Assembly (NCBI GenBank): GCA_040507895.1
Contig: JBEVNX010000189.1
Coordinates: 1 to 17,120 of the forward strand
Source of the DNA: JBEVNX01 sp040507895
Lineage (GTDB): Bacteria; Desulfobacterota; Binatia; JACPRU01
Reading direction: 5' to 3'
Length of the DNA stretch: 17,120 nucleotides
Shown here: in pieces, positions 1 through 9,922 of the stretch
How positions within the stretch are numbered: the stretch's first letter is position 1
Layout: each line of letters begins with the position of its first letter
Position numbers and translations under genes: made by a program
Notes under the pieces: generated by a model
What the model saw: the letters and a program-made list of their open reading frames with translations, nothing else
Told to the model about the DNA's origin: nothing
Database searches by the model: none

Positions 1-65
1 TCGTCGCCTGGCGCGACTACTTCTGCATGAAGCAGTTCGAGAAGGGGACCGGCTTAGCCGTCTGA
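1..65 (+). CDS. C-terminal end of a limonene-1,2-epoxide hydrolase/SnoaL-like protein (partial)
   Basis: Only the last 20 codons are inside the window, in the frame whose first complete codon is at base 3, ending with TGA at 63-65. The visible tail contains WRDYFCMKQFEKG. A Trp-Arg-Asp-Tyr-Phe run close to the C terminus is typical of the limonene-1,2-epoxide hydrolase branch of the NTF2-like fold, where the Arg-Asp pair belongs to the catalytic region. The start and most of the domain are outside the window, so substrate and even enzymatic activity cannot be judged. It converges on the minus-strand gene ending at 97, with 31 bases between them and no clear terminator hairpin. The family call rests on one short motif and could be wrong. 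Confidence 0.4.
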   Translation, partial: VAWRDYFCMKQFEKGTGLAV

Positions 66-96
66 AGTTCCGGCGCGGTGAGGCCGAGCGCCGGCC

Positions 97-543
97 TCAC
101 CGCGGTTGCGGGACGAACCTTCTCTCCGGCTCGATCGGGCTCATCAGCCCGACGTCGTTGCCGTCGGGGTCCTGGACAATCGCGTAGCGCGCGCCCCAGA
201 AGGCGTCGTGGGGCGGCTGCCGCCCTGGGTGGCCGGCGGCGGTGAGATCTCCGTACAGCTCGTCGACAGCCTGCCGCGACGGGAGCGAGAAGCCGAAGAC
301 CGTGCGGCTTCCCTCGCTGCCAGACCTCCAGCCCGCATGCCAGATCGCCGCCATCGGGCGGTCGTCAAGCTCGAAGCGCGCTCCGCCCGGCGAGTCGGCC
401 TCGACGTGGCGGGCGCCACTCCCTGGGGGCCATTCGCCGCCGTCGTGGATCGCCACGCCGAGCCGACGGTAGAATGCCAGCGCGGCGTCCATGTCGCGCA
501 CCACAAGATTGACCTGATCGAACCTCGGCTGCGAATTCGCCAT
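97..543 (-). CDS. VOC (glyoxalase/bleomycin-resistance fold) family protein
   Basis: A complete protein of 148 residues, the normal length of a single VOC unit with two beta-alpha-beta-beta-beta modules. The first module opens with QVNLVVRDMDAALAFYRRLGV (about residues 10-30) and the second ends with DPDGNDVGLMSP (125-136), both standard VOC signatures. The positions that usually bind metal look substituted: Asn12 where His is common, and Gly132 where the final Glu is common. It may therefore be a binding protein, or use a different metal arrangement, rather than a classical glyoxalase or dioxygenase. The ATG start is supported by GGAG six bases upstream in mRNA sense. It lies 56 bases downstream of the SMP-30-like gene on the same strand, so co-transcription is possible. 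Substrate unknown. Confidence 0.8.
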   Translation of the reverse strand: MANSQPRFDQVNLVVRDMDAALAFYRRLGVAIHDGGEWPPGSGARHVEADSPGGARFELDDRPMAAIWHAGWRSGSEGSRTVFGFSLPSRQAVDELYGDLTAAGHPGRQPPHDAFWGARYAIVQDPDGNDVGLMSPIEPERRFVPQPR

Positions 544-599
544 CTTTCACTCCGTTGACGCCGCGCGAATTGAATCTGGCCCGACGCGCAACGCGCCCC

Positions 600-1427
600 T
601 CAGACCCGAGCCGGCGCGACGGGGACGCCTGCGATCTCCGAGCGAGCGTGGAACACCGTACCTTTGCGCTCCGGTGCCTCCGTGTTGTCGGCGGTGACGA
701 CGTACAGGTCACGGCGATCCTTTCCGCCGAAGCAAAGGCTCGTCACGCTTTGCGCCGGAACCTCGGCGCGGCGCTCGAGACCGCCGTCGGGCGCGAAGCG
801 CAGCACACAGCCGCGGCCATAGACTGCGACCCACACCCCACCGTCGGTGTCCACGGCGAGCCCGTCGGGCATACCATCGACGCGCGCGAACACCCGGCGG
901 TTCGCCGCCTTGCCGTCCGCGGTGAGATCGTGCGCGACGATCGAGGTGGCAGCCGTGTCGGAGTGGTAGAGCGTGCGGCCATCCGGGGAGAAGCCGATGC
1001 CGTTCGTCAGACCGACGTCGCCGTAGAGCTCGCTCGCCGTGCCGTCGAGCTCGATACGGTAGAGCGACCCGGGGATGCGCGGCCCGTCGGCGAAGGGGTC
1101 GGAGCGGAGCGACCCGACGAGAACGCGGCCGGCGGCGTCGGTGAAGAGGTCGTTGAAGCCGAGGCTGTCGTCGCGCGAGAGGAGCACGCGGGTCTCGCCG
1201 TCCTTGACGTGGCAGACGTTGCGGCCGGAGATCACCAGGCCGCCGTCGGCGTGTAGCGCGATGCCTCCGACCCCGCGTCGGCGCGGCACCACGGTGGTGA
1301 TCGTGCCGTCCGGCGCGCGCCGATACACCCCGCCGTTCGTCACGTCGCTGAAGTGGAGACCGCCCGCCGCATCCTCGCGCGGCCCCTCGATCAACCCGTA
1401 GCCGAAGCACAGCGTCTCGAACTTCAT
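600..1427 (-). CDS. SMP-30/gluconolactonase/LRE family beta-propeller protein
   Basis: A 275-residue protein with the six-bladed propeller pattern of the SMP-30/gluconolaconase/LRE family, enzymes that hydrolyse sugar lactones or related esters using one divalent metal. Residues matching the family's metal site are Glu14 in GLIEGP, Asn142 in LTNGIGFSPDG and Asp188 in MPDGLAVD; Asn92 (FNDL) fits the usual substrate-side Asn. Repeated blade motifs such as DAAGRVLVGS and DTDGGVWVA are visible. An upstream ATG at 1454 is possible, but the start at 1427 has GGAGG eight bases upstream and begins directly with the family's N-terminal strand, so I prefer it. There is no signal peptide, so the protein is cytoplasmic. 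It is divergent from the acetyltransferase gene, with about 40 bases between the two starts. The lactone substrate cannot be told from sequence. Confidence 0.85.
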   Translation of the reverse strand: MKFETLCFGYGLIEGPREDAAGGLHFSDVTNGGVYRRAPDGTITTVVPRRRGVGGIALHADGGLVISGRNVCHVKDGETRVLLSRDDSLGFNDLFTDAAGRVLVGSLRSDPFADGPRIPGSLYRIELDGTASELYGDVGLTNGIGFSPDGRTLYHSDTAATSIVAHDLTADGKAANRRVFARVDGMPDGLAVDTDGGVWVAVYGRGCVLRFAPDGGLERRAEVPAQSVTSLCFGGKDRRDLYVVTADNTEAPERKGTVFHARSEIAGVPVAPARV

Positions 1428-1435
1428 AGGCTCCC

Positions 1436-1445
1436 CCTCCGGAGG
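1436..1445. promoter_or_regulatory. Palindromic double Shine-Dalgarno element between divergent genes
   Basis: The perfect 10-base palindrome CCTCCGGAGG lies in the roughly 40-base gap between the starts of the SMP-30-like gene (minus) and the acetyltransferase (plus). Read on the minus strand it supplies GGAGG eight bases before the ATG at 1427, an ideal ribosome-binding site. Read on the plus strand it supplies GGAGG, but 22 bases before the GTG at 1468, which is too far for ordinary use. Both promoters must overlap the opposite gene or this gap. Confidence 0.5.
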
Positions 1446-1467
1446 AGAATTCATCTACCATGGCGGT

Positions 1468-1983
1468 GTGGAGATCCAATGCTCGAGAGTGCTGCTTCGG
1501 CCCTGGCGCCGAGGCGACGAGCGCGCTCTTGTCCGGCACGCCGACAACCGGAAGATCTGGCGCAATCTACGCGACCGCTTCCCTCACCCGTACACGTGGA
1601 GAGACGCCGTCGAGTGGATTCGGCACGTCGAGGAGCAGGGAGAGCCGACGCTCAGCTTCGCGATCGTGCTTGGCGGCGAACCGGTCGGGGGAATCGGGTT
1701 CGAGCGGTTCACCGACGTCGAGCAGCGTGTGGCCGAGATCGGTTACTGGCTGAGCGAGGAGCACTGGGGGAAGGGCGTCGCGACCGAGGCCGTGGCCGCG
1801 GCGACGACATATGCCTTCGAGACCTTCGAAATCGATCGGCTGTATGCCGGGGTGTTCGAGTGGAACCCGGCTTCCTGCCGCGTCCTCGAGAAAGCCGGCT
1901 ATCTCCTCGAGGCGCGATTGCGGCGAAGCGTGTTCAAGGACGGCCAGACGATCGACCGGCTGCTGTACGTTCGATTCCGCTAG
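1468..1983 (+). CDS. GNAT-family N-acetyltransferase, RimJ/RimL type
   Basis: A 171-residue protein with the Acetyltransf_3 (RimJ/RimL) pattern. The N terminus CSRVLLRPWRRGD is the family's first strand. ERFTDVEQRVAEIGYWLSEEHWGKGVATEA carries the acetyl-CoA pyrophosphate loop (here HWGKGVATEA, about residues 95-104), and ERLYAG-like IDRLYAGVFEWNPASCRVLEKAGY is the late helix region. Family members acetylate the N terminus of ribosomal proteins or small amines; the substrate here is unknown. The start is a GTG giving MEIQCSRVLLRPW, which matches the family's usual N-terminal length. The ATG at 1460 is in another frame. The only good ribosome-binding sequence (GGAGG at 1441) is 22 bases away, so translation initiation is unclear. 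No partner gene overlaps it. Confidence 0.85.
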   Translation: MEIQCSRVLLRPWRRGDERALVRHADNRKIWRNLRDRFPHPYTWRDAVEWIRHVEEQGEPTLSFAIVLGGEPVGGIGFERFTDVEQRVAEIGYWLSEEHWGKGVATEAVAAATTYAFETFEIDRLYAGVFEWNPASCRVLEKAGYLLEARLRRSVFKDGQTIDRLLYVRFR

Positions 1984-2236
1984 CGGACGCGTGGTGGGCG
2001 CTACGACGAAGACGGGCGGGGTCAGCAAATAGAGCGCGAACACCGCGGGCACGGCGAGCCATGCGGCCTTCTGCCGAGCAGAAACGAAGGCGTCCGCGAT
2101 TCGACGCTCGCTCGTATTCGCGCTTCAGCGCCCCTCCACGGGTACACCGCTGGCCATCCGAGGCGCATGCGGGGTCCGCCGCGTGACGGAGCCTCCGTGA
2201 GCGCGTGATCCGCGTTTGTGGTTGACACGATCGTCC

Positions 2237-3208
2237 ATGCGGCGCAAAACGGCCGGCCGCAGGCCGATCAGCGTGAGCCCCCTATTCGTCGTCGAGCTCG
2301 TCGTGTTGGCGAGCTTTTTCGCCGCCGCAGTCCACGTCCACTTCCGCGGACGAGATCGCCTCCAGTTCCGCCGCCAGATCACGGATCACTCGACGTTCAT
2401 CGCGCCCTACAACTGCTTGGTCTACCTGTTCTCCGCCGTCGAGAATCGGCCGATCCTCGACGTGGCGGATTTTCCCGCTCTCGCGCCCCTGCGCGATAAT
2501 TGGAAGACGATCCGCGACGAAGCCGTGAGACTCTACGAGGCGGGCCACATCCACGCCTCGGATCGCCACGACGACCTCGGCTTCAACACCTTCTTCCGCA
2601 AGGGATGGAAGCGCTTCTATCTGAAGTGGTACGGCGACCCGCTTCCCTCGGCGCGCCAGCTCTGCCCGGCTACGGTCGAGCTCTTGCGCTCCATCCCGTC
2701 GGTGCACGGCGCGATGTTCGCGTTGATGGCGCCGCGGAGCCAGGTTGGCAAGCATCGCGACCCGTTCGCCGGGTCGCTCCGCTATCACCTAGGCCTCGTC
2801 ACGCCCAACTCCGATGAATGTCGCATCTTCATCGACACGGAGCCGTATTCGTGGCGCGACGGCCGAGACCTAGTCTTCGACGAGACCTACGTGCACCACT
2901 TCGAGAACCGCACCGATCAGGCGCGCATCATCCTGTTCTGCGACTTCGAGCGCCCGATCCGCAATCCCCTGATGCGCGCCGTCAACCGCTGGGCGATCGC
3001 CAACGTGCTGCCGCTCACCGCCACGAAGAACGTCGAGGGGGAAGAAGTCGGCCTCGCGAACCGTGTGTTCGGCTCGGTCTACGCCATGCGCACGCCGTTC
3101 CGGGCGTTCAAGAAGGCGCATCGCCGCCTCTACTACGTGCTGAAATACGCGACCATGGTCGCCGCGGTCGCGCTCTTGCTGCTCGGGAGCTACCGAGTGC
3201 TCCGCTGA
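2237..3208 (+). CDS. LpxO-like aspartyl/asparaginyl beta-hydroxylase family protein (lipid A hydroxylase)
   Basis: A 323-residue member of the Asp/Asn beta-hydroxylase (AspH) fold, non-haem Fe(II)/2-oxoglutarate dioxygenases. It closely resembles LpxO, which hydroxylates the secondary acyl chain of lipid A at the inner membrane. Shared signatures are GKHRDPFAGSLRYHLGLVTPN (171-191; Fe ligand His173) and FDETYVHHFENRTDQARIIL (about 214-233; second ligand His220, 2-oxoglutarate-binding Arg230). The N terminus has a membrane helix (residues 13-34), as in LpxO. There is also a hydrophobic segment at the extreme C terminus (about 306-318). I chose the ATG at 2237; a TTG at 2216 would add seven residues without a good ribosome-binding site. 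No lipid A acyltransferase gene is nearby, so the lipid A substrate is inferred from family similarity only. Confidence 0.75.
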   Translation: MRRKTAGRRPISVSPLFVVELVVLASFFAAAVHVHFRGRDRLQFRRQITDHSTFIAPYNCLVYLFSAVENRPILDVADFPALAPLRDNWKTIRDEAVRLYEAGHIHASDRHDDLGFNTFFRKGWKRFYLKWYGDPLPSARQLCPATVELLRSIPSVHGAMFALMAPRSQVGKHRDPFAGSLRYHLGLVTPNSDECRIFIDTEPYSWRDGRDLVFDETYVHHFENRTDQARIILFCDFERPIRNPLMRAVNRWAIANVLPLTATKNVEGEEVGLANRVFGSVYAMRTPFRAFKKAHRRLYYVLKYATMVAAVALLLLGSYRVLR

Positions 3209-3248
3209 GCGGCTGGCACGACTGGCCTGAATTGGGAGCGGAAGGCGG

Positions 3249-4133
3249 CTAGAGCAGCCCGGCCATCGCCGACTCGTCGAACCGCCACTCGTCGGCCTCG
3301 CGGATCATGCGCACGAGATAGAGGGCCTTCTGACCGGCGGCGGACGCGCCCTCCACGTCGAGGATCGCCGCGTCGCCGCGGAGCTCCCCCGCGCCTATTT
3401 TCATGCGCTTCTTGGGAAGCCACACGTCGAGGACTTCGAGCGCGTAGTTGCGGCTCTCCTCGCTGGAGGGATCGCCGGGCGCGAGCAGAGTGAGCGTTCT
3501 GTGGCTCAGGCGGGAGCGCACGGCCTCCCAGTCCTTGCGGGCGAGCGCCGCGAAGAAGCTCGAGAACGCCCGGCCCGGCTCGCCTCCACCGGCATCGAGC
3601 CGCGTTCCGGCCGCGGGGGTCGTCACCGCGGTATCGAAGCGCACGTCGAGCCGGTAGCTCTCCCCGCTCTTGGTGCGTACGGGTTGCTGCGTGTAGACGC
3701 GCCCCGCGATCCGCTTCGGGCCGGTAGCGGTCAGCTTCGCGACGAGGGCCCCGGCGAGCGGCCCACCACCTCCGGTCTTGTCGAGGTACTGAGTCATGCT
3801 GGGTGCGAACGTGGCGTTCATGCTGACCTCGCCCCCCGGGCGCACCCAGAGCAGGATGTAGTTGCCGAGGCCCTTCTGATTGATCACCTGCTGGTGCGGG
3901 CTGAGCGCGGCTACCGCTGCATCGGCGTCGACCGGTCCTTCGCAGAGCACCACCTCGGTCGCCACCAGGTGCGGATCGCGTGGATCGCGTACCGGGTAGG
4001 CGGCCGCGTGCGTGGGCACGATCGCGCGGTCGCCGACGCGAAACTCGCCGGCGACGCCGTCCTCCGCGGCAATCGGCGCCGCATACACGAGCGCGGCGCC
4101 GATCGCGATCAGCCAGCCAGCGGCCGCTCGCAT
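3249..4133 (-). CDS. Secreted protein of unknown function, paralogue of the upstream LysM lipoprotein
   Basis: A 294-residue protein with a clear Sec signal peptide (hydrophobic residues 7-19, likely cleavage after PIAA near residue 23). I do not recognise a named family for the middle (about 30-160). That part aligns by eye with the neighbouring lipoprotein: a strand ending in DVRFDTAVTTP here against DVRFDLPITRE there. The C-terminal 115 residues start with GGGEPGRAFSSFFAALARKDWE and end with LVRMIREADEWRFDESA. This looks like an NTF2-like (DUF4878-type) domain and is shared with the lipoprotein (GGGEPGKALLANFAAMRSGDFE to LRRVDGKWYMISDS). The gene starts 13 bases after the lipoprotein stop, so the two probably form an operon. 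Function unknown; a periplasmic or envelope role is likely. Confidence 0.7.
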   Translation of the reverse strand: MRAAAGWLIAIGAALVYAAPIAAEDGVAGEFRVGDRAIVPTHAAAYPVRDPRDPHLVATEVVLCEGPVDADAAVAALSPHQQVINQKGLGNYILLWVRPGGEVSMNATFAPSMTQYLDKTGGGGPLAGALVAKLTATGPKRIAGRVYTQQPVRTKSGESYRLDVRFDTAVTTPAAGTRLDAGGGEPGRAFSSFFAALARKDWEAVRSRLSHRTLTLLAPGDPSSEESRNYALEVLDVWLPKKRMKIGAGELRGDAAILDVEGASAAGQKALYLVRMIREADEWRFDESAMAGLL

Positions 4134-4146
4134 CGTGGGGCGCGGC

Positions 4147-5421
4147 TCACTTCGACGAATCCGAGATCATATACCACTTGCCATCGACGCGACGGAGCTC
4201 CGCCGTGCCTTTCGTGGGCTCGCCGCTGCGCTTCCCCTTGTAGTCGACGAGGGCCGAATCACCGTCGACCGTGCCGCCGAGGATCTTCACGTCGGTGGGA
4301 GCCATGGCCTTCATGAACTCGAGCATCGCCTTTTGGTCACCCTCGGCCATCTTCGCCGAATCCATCTCCTGCCGCTTGTCGGGAGCCGCTACTGCCTTCA
4401 TCCTCTCGAAGTCACCCGAGCGCATCGCCGCGAAATTCGCCAGGAGGGCCTTGCCGGGTTCACCGCCCCCCGGCGGGAGCGCCGAACCGGCGCGCTTCGC
4501 CTCGCGGGTGATCGGCAAGTCGAAGCGCACGTCGACCTTGTCCGCTCCGTCCTGAAGCACGAAAGAGCCTGCGATCACCTCCGCGGTGTGAGTGGTGAGC
4601 TTCAAACCTTCCTTCTGCGCGCTGCCGCAGTTGGTGCCGCCGCCGGATTCGAAAAGGACGTCCATGCAGTTCATGCTGCCATCGCCCTCGATCTTGAGGG
4701 TGATCGCGCTGGCGTCGGTGTCCATGCGGTGGCGCATGATGTCGAATGAATCGAGCTTGCCGTCCTTGGCGAACTCCTTGCGGTTGAACGGCTTGCTGCT
4801 GAGCGCGACCTCGACCGTGTTGCCGTCGCCGGGATAAGCAATTCCGTCAGCGACGTCCCACGACGATCCCTTGACCTCCACCTTGCCGCTCGCCGAGCCG
4901 TTCGACGCGGCGGAGGCGGGAGGAGCGGGCGCGGTCGACGGAGCTTCGGAGACGATCGCCGGCGGCGGGCTGGCGTCTTCAGCCGGTTCCTCTTTCGGAC
5001 TTTCTGCCGAAGCCGCCTCCTCCGCCTCCTTGGGCGGCGCCTCCTTCGCCTCGGCGCTCGCTCCGGCGCCCGGCTTCACCGTTGGCTTCGCCGACGGTTG
5101 CGGCTTGGGCATCGGATCGGTGCGCACCAGGAGCTCGCGCGGGATCACGACCTCACGGCCGACGCGCAGCGTCGAGCAACAGCGCCTGAGGTCCGGATTC
5201 ACCGGCTTGGTGAGCTTCTTCCAGTTCTCGAATTTGCCCGTGTACCAGCGGGCGATCGCGCCGAGGGTCTGACCGCGCCATTCGACGTGGTGCATGAAGG
5301 TCTTCGGTTCCGGCGTCGGCTCGGCTGCTACCGGCGGTGGAGGCGGTGGCGGGGGTGGCGGCTGTGCACATCCCGCCGAAAGGAGAATCACGAACCCCGC
5401 CCAACCCCGGAGCATCTTCAC
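4147..5421 (-). CDS. LysM-domain lipoprotein with Pro-rich linkers and a C-terminal NTF2-like domain
   Basis: A predicted 424-residue lipoprotein. The signal peptide ends in the lipobox LSAGC with Cys19 as the lipidated residue. Ten consecutive prolines (22-31) follow, then a LysM-like domain (about 42-97: HHVEWRGQTLGAIARWYTGK, then NPDLRRCC and LRVGREVVIPREL) expected to bind peptidoglycan. Next come a long Ala/Pro/Glu/Lys linker (about 102-185), a beta-rich domain, and a final domain beginning GGGEPGKAL that is shared with the downstream gene. I chose the GTG at 5421 because AAGGAGG ends seven bases upstream; ATG 5415 is an alternative, and the long upstream reading frame lacks any signal sequence. 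It likely anchors in the membrane and spans to the wall. The family is unnamed to me; function unknown. Confidence 0.75.
   Translation of the reverse strand: MKMLRGWAGFVILLSAGCAQPPPPPPPPPPVAAEPTPEPKTFMHHVEWRGQTLGAIARWYTGKFENWKKLTKPVNPDLRRCCSTLRVGREVVIPRELLVRTDPMPKPQPSAKPTVKPGAGASAEAKEAPPKEAEEAASAESPKEEPAEDASPPPAIVSEAPSTAPAPPASAASNGSASGKVEVKGSSWDVADGIAYPGDGNTVEVALSSKPFNRKEFAKDGKLDSFDIMRHRMDTDASAITLKIEGDGSMNCMDVLFESGGGTNCGSAQKEGLKLTTHTAEVIAGSFVLQDGADKVDVRFDLPITREAKRAGSALPPGGGEPGKALLANFAAMRSGDFERMKAVAAPDKRQEMDSAKMAEGDQKAMLEFMKAMAPTDVKILGGTVDGDSALVDYKGKRSGEPTKGTAELRRVDGKWYMISDSSK
5329..5358 (-). repeat. Proline-codon tract encoding ten consecutive prolines
   Basis: Ten successive CCN codons directly follow the lipidation cysteine of the LysM lipoprotein. 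The codons are mixed (CCG, CCA, CCC, CCT), so this is a selected protein feature more than a pure slippage microsatellite. It should form a stiff polyproline helix lifting the LysM domain off the membrane. Related strains may differ in proline number. Confidence 0.7.
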
Positions 5422-5556
5422 CACGGCACCTCCTTCTACCCGACCCGCACCTTTTCCGAGAAAAAGCATTACCGATCGAACCCGGCTGGAACAAGCCATT
5501 TCGTCGCCCGGAGTCGTAAGCTCGCTCGCTGCAAGGGGTTTGCTTGACAGCGGCCG

Positions 5557-5579
5557 CGCCCCGGGCAAAGCGCCCCGGG
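5557..5579. repeat. Direct repeat of CGCCCCGGG immediately before the ATPase start
   Basis: CGCCCCGGG occurs at 5557-5565 and again at 5571-5579, two bases before the ATG at 5582. Because CCCGGG is its own reverse complement, the two copies can also pair as a six-base-pair GC-only hairpin with an eight-base loop. This sits where a ribosome-binding site should be and no other good one is visible. It could hold down translation of the ATPase or bind a regulator; the sequence alone does not decide. Confidence 0.5.
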
Positions 5580-5581
5580 AC

Positions 5582-8104
<2,523 letters not shown>

Positions 8105-8207
8105 CGTGAAACGGGCGGCGCGGAAGCCGTTCGAATCGTTACGGGCCACCAGTCCATTGCACCTCGGCGCGCGGAGCGCTACGAACTCCGATCCGGAGGA
8201 CGCACTC

Positions 8208-9371
8208 ATGAACCCGAACATCGGAAGGCTCCTCGCGGTCGACGAGGGCTTGAATCACCAGATCGTCGATACGTTCGCCACGGTCGTCGAATCCGATCTC
8301 TCGTGGACCGAGAAGATCTGGCTGTCGATCCCGAGGAAGGACGGCGCGCTGCAGATCGACTTCGGCCTCGGCCGCTACCAGAACCGCAACGTGATGGACG
8401 GCTTCGCGGGAATCTCCCGTGGAAACGAGCAGTGGACCGTGCGGGCTAGCCGCGAGCTCGCCGAGGATCCCACCAAGACCGCGGTCGGTCCGCTCAGCTA
8501 CGAGGTCGTCGAGCCGCTCAGCAAAGTCCGGGTCCGCCTCGACAAGAACGACGTCCTGCCACTCACCTTCGACGTCACGTTCGAAAAGCGGCTTCCGCCC
8601 TACTTCGAGGACCGCCACTCGCAGCGCGACGAGCACGGCTTCCGGATGGTCTCCAACGTCGTGCGCTACCATCAGGGCGGCACCGTCTCGGGTTGGGTAC
8701 AGATCGACGGCAAGCGGGAGGAGGTGCGTCCCGACGACTGGTTCGCTTTCCGCGATCACTCGTGGGGCGTGCGGCTCGACGTCGGCGCTTCGCCCCAAGA
8801 CCTGCGGCCGGCGCGCGATTTCGGCGACCGAGCGCTCGGCGATTCGTCCTTCCTCCTCCACTGGACGCCGCTGATGCTCGAGCGCCGTGACGGCACGCGC
8901 TACGAGTACCACTACTACCTACAGATGCGCGGCGGCCGGCCTTTCTACTTCTCGGGCTACCTGAATCACCACGACGGCACGCAGGAGCGCGTCGGCCGGG
9001 TGCGCCCGAAGGTCATCTACGATGACCGCACGCGTCGCCCGAAGAAGGGGGTCATCCACTACGACATGCTCGACGGTCAGACCCACACCGTGGAAGTCGA
9101 GGCGGTCAGCGATTCGGGCTTCTACCTCGGCACCGCGCTCTACCTCGGCTTCGACGGCAAGAAGCACGGCATGTGGCGTGGCAAGCTCAACGTCGACGGC
9201 GAGCGCATCGCCAACACCGCCGACGATGCGACGCTGCGGCGGATCCACCAGCTGCGCGACTCGATCTTCCGCGTGCGCGAAGGCGAGGCCACCGGCTACG
9301 GAATCTTCGAGTCGGTCGCCACCGGCGCGTGGCCGGACCTCGGGCTGAGCGCCGAAGCCTCGTTCCTTTGA
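8208..9371 (+). CDS. DUF7064/DUF7065-like (AttH/CrtC-type lipocalin-like) protein
   Basis: A 387-residue soluble protein without signal peptide or membrane segments. It is rich in beta-strand patterns, and its best landmark is FRDHSWGVR (181-189). A RDxSWG motif of this kind is seen in the calycin-like AttH/CrtC (hydroxyneurosporene synthase-type) superfamily and in the paired DUF7065/DUF7064 domains common in actinobacteria and environmental proteobacteria. The protein's length fits the two-domain form. Other aromatic-rich strands include YEYHYYLQMRGGRPFYFSGY. Family members are thought to act on hydrophobic, perhaps terpenoid or steroid-like ligands, but no activity can be assigned here. 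The ATG at 8208 has GGAGGA seven bases upstream. It follows the ATPase by 103 bases in the same direction; a shared transcript is possible but not shown. Confidence 0.6.
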   Translation: MNPNIGRLLAVDEGLNHQIVDTFATVVESDLSWTEKIWLSIPRKDGALQIDFGLGRYQNRNVMDGFAGISRGNEQWTVRASRELAEDPTKTAVGPLSYEVVEPLSKVRVRLDKNDVLPLTFDVTFEKRLPPYFEDRHSQRDEHGFRMVSNVVRYHQGGTVSGWVQIDGKREEVRPDDWFAFRDHSWGVRLDVGASPQDLRPARDFGDRALGDSSFLLHWTPLMLERRDGTRYEYHYYLQMRGGRPFYFSGYLNHHDGTQERVGRVRPKVIYDDRTRRPKKGVIHYDMLDGQTHTVEVEAVSDSGFYLGTALYLGFDGKKHGMWRGKLNVDGERIANTADDATLRRIHQLRDSIFRVREGEATGYGIFESVATGAWPDLGLSAEASFL

Positions 9372-9461
9372 GAGTAGTGATATCGCCGGCGGGCTCCCGC
9401 GCAGGCCACGCCGGCGTTCACGGCCATGCCCCTCGCGCGGGGGCCGCGAGCGTCTAGTCCA

Positions 9462-9728
9462 CTAACGCTGCTCGTCCCGAGCTGACACGCCTTTCATTCT
9501 CTCCGCGTCGTCGAAGTCGCGGAGCCGCGTGTATGCCGACGATCGCCTGTAGTCGGCCGGCTCGCAGGTACCGCTCTCCCCGGTGAGGTAGCCTTCGTTG
9601 CAGTGCCAGAAGCCGTCGCGGCCATAGTAGGCGTTGGGCACTCGCGGCTGATCGGTCGGGGGCCCGGCGTAGGAGTTAGCAGCCAGGAGCAGCGTGGCGA
9701 CCGCGAGCAGTGAGGAGGTCGTCTTCAT
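9462..9728 (-). CDS. Small secreted two-cysteine protein of unknown function
   Basis: An 88-residue protein with a strong Sec signal peptide (MKTTSSLLAVATLLLAANSYA, cleavage near 21). The mature part contains VPNAYYGRDGFWHCNEGYLTG followed by GTCEP. This W-C-x2-GY...C arrangement is familiar from short secreted proteobacterial proteins and suggests one disulfide, but I know no function. The ATG at 9728 is preferred over an upstream ATG at 9845 because it has AGGAGA six to seven bases upstream and starts directly with the signal peptide. It stands alone between the DUF7064-like gene (convergent) and the phosphotransferase gene (194 bases upstream, same strand). That intervening stretch shows no further gene. 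Confidence 0.65.
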   Translation of the reverse strand: MKTTSSLLAVATLLLAANSYAGPPTDQPRVPNAYYGRDGFWHCNEGYLTGESGTCEPADYRRSSAYTRLRDFDDAERMKGVSARDEQR

Positions 9729-9922
9729 TCGGGTTCTCCTTTGTGACCGCGAATGGCAGCAAGGTCGATGCCACGAACGTGGCAAGTTTCCTCTGCTGCG
9801 AATGCTGATTTTTCGCGACGTCTCCGGAGCTCGATCGCCCATCAAAATACGGCAGCGTCATCTTTGCGTCGCTGTCGCACTCGGACGATGACGGAGCTCA
9901 CGCCGATGGCGGTGGAAACCGC

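Noticed and set aside
2222..2227. TTGACA resembling a -35 box just before the LpxO-like gene
   Set aside because: No -10-like sequence occurs 16-18 bases downstream, and such a promoter would start transcription inside the chosen coding region.
3501..4316. Plus-strand frame of 271 codons opposite the secreted paralogue
   Set aside because: The minus-strand protein has a signal peptide and a domain shared with its neighbour; the plus frame has neither.
9372..9461. GC-rich inverted GCCGGCG/CGCCGGC segments between convergent genes as a terminator
   Set aside because: The arms are separated by about 20 bases, pair imperfectly as a simple hairpin and are not followed by a T run.
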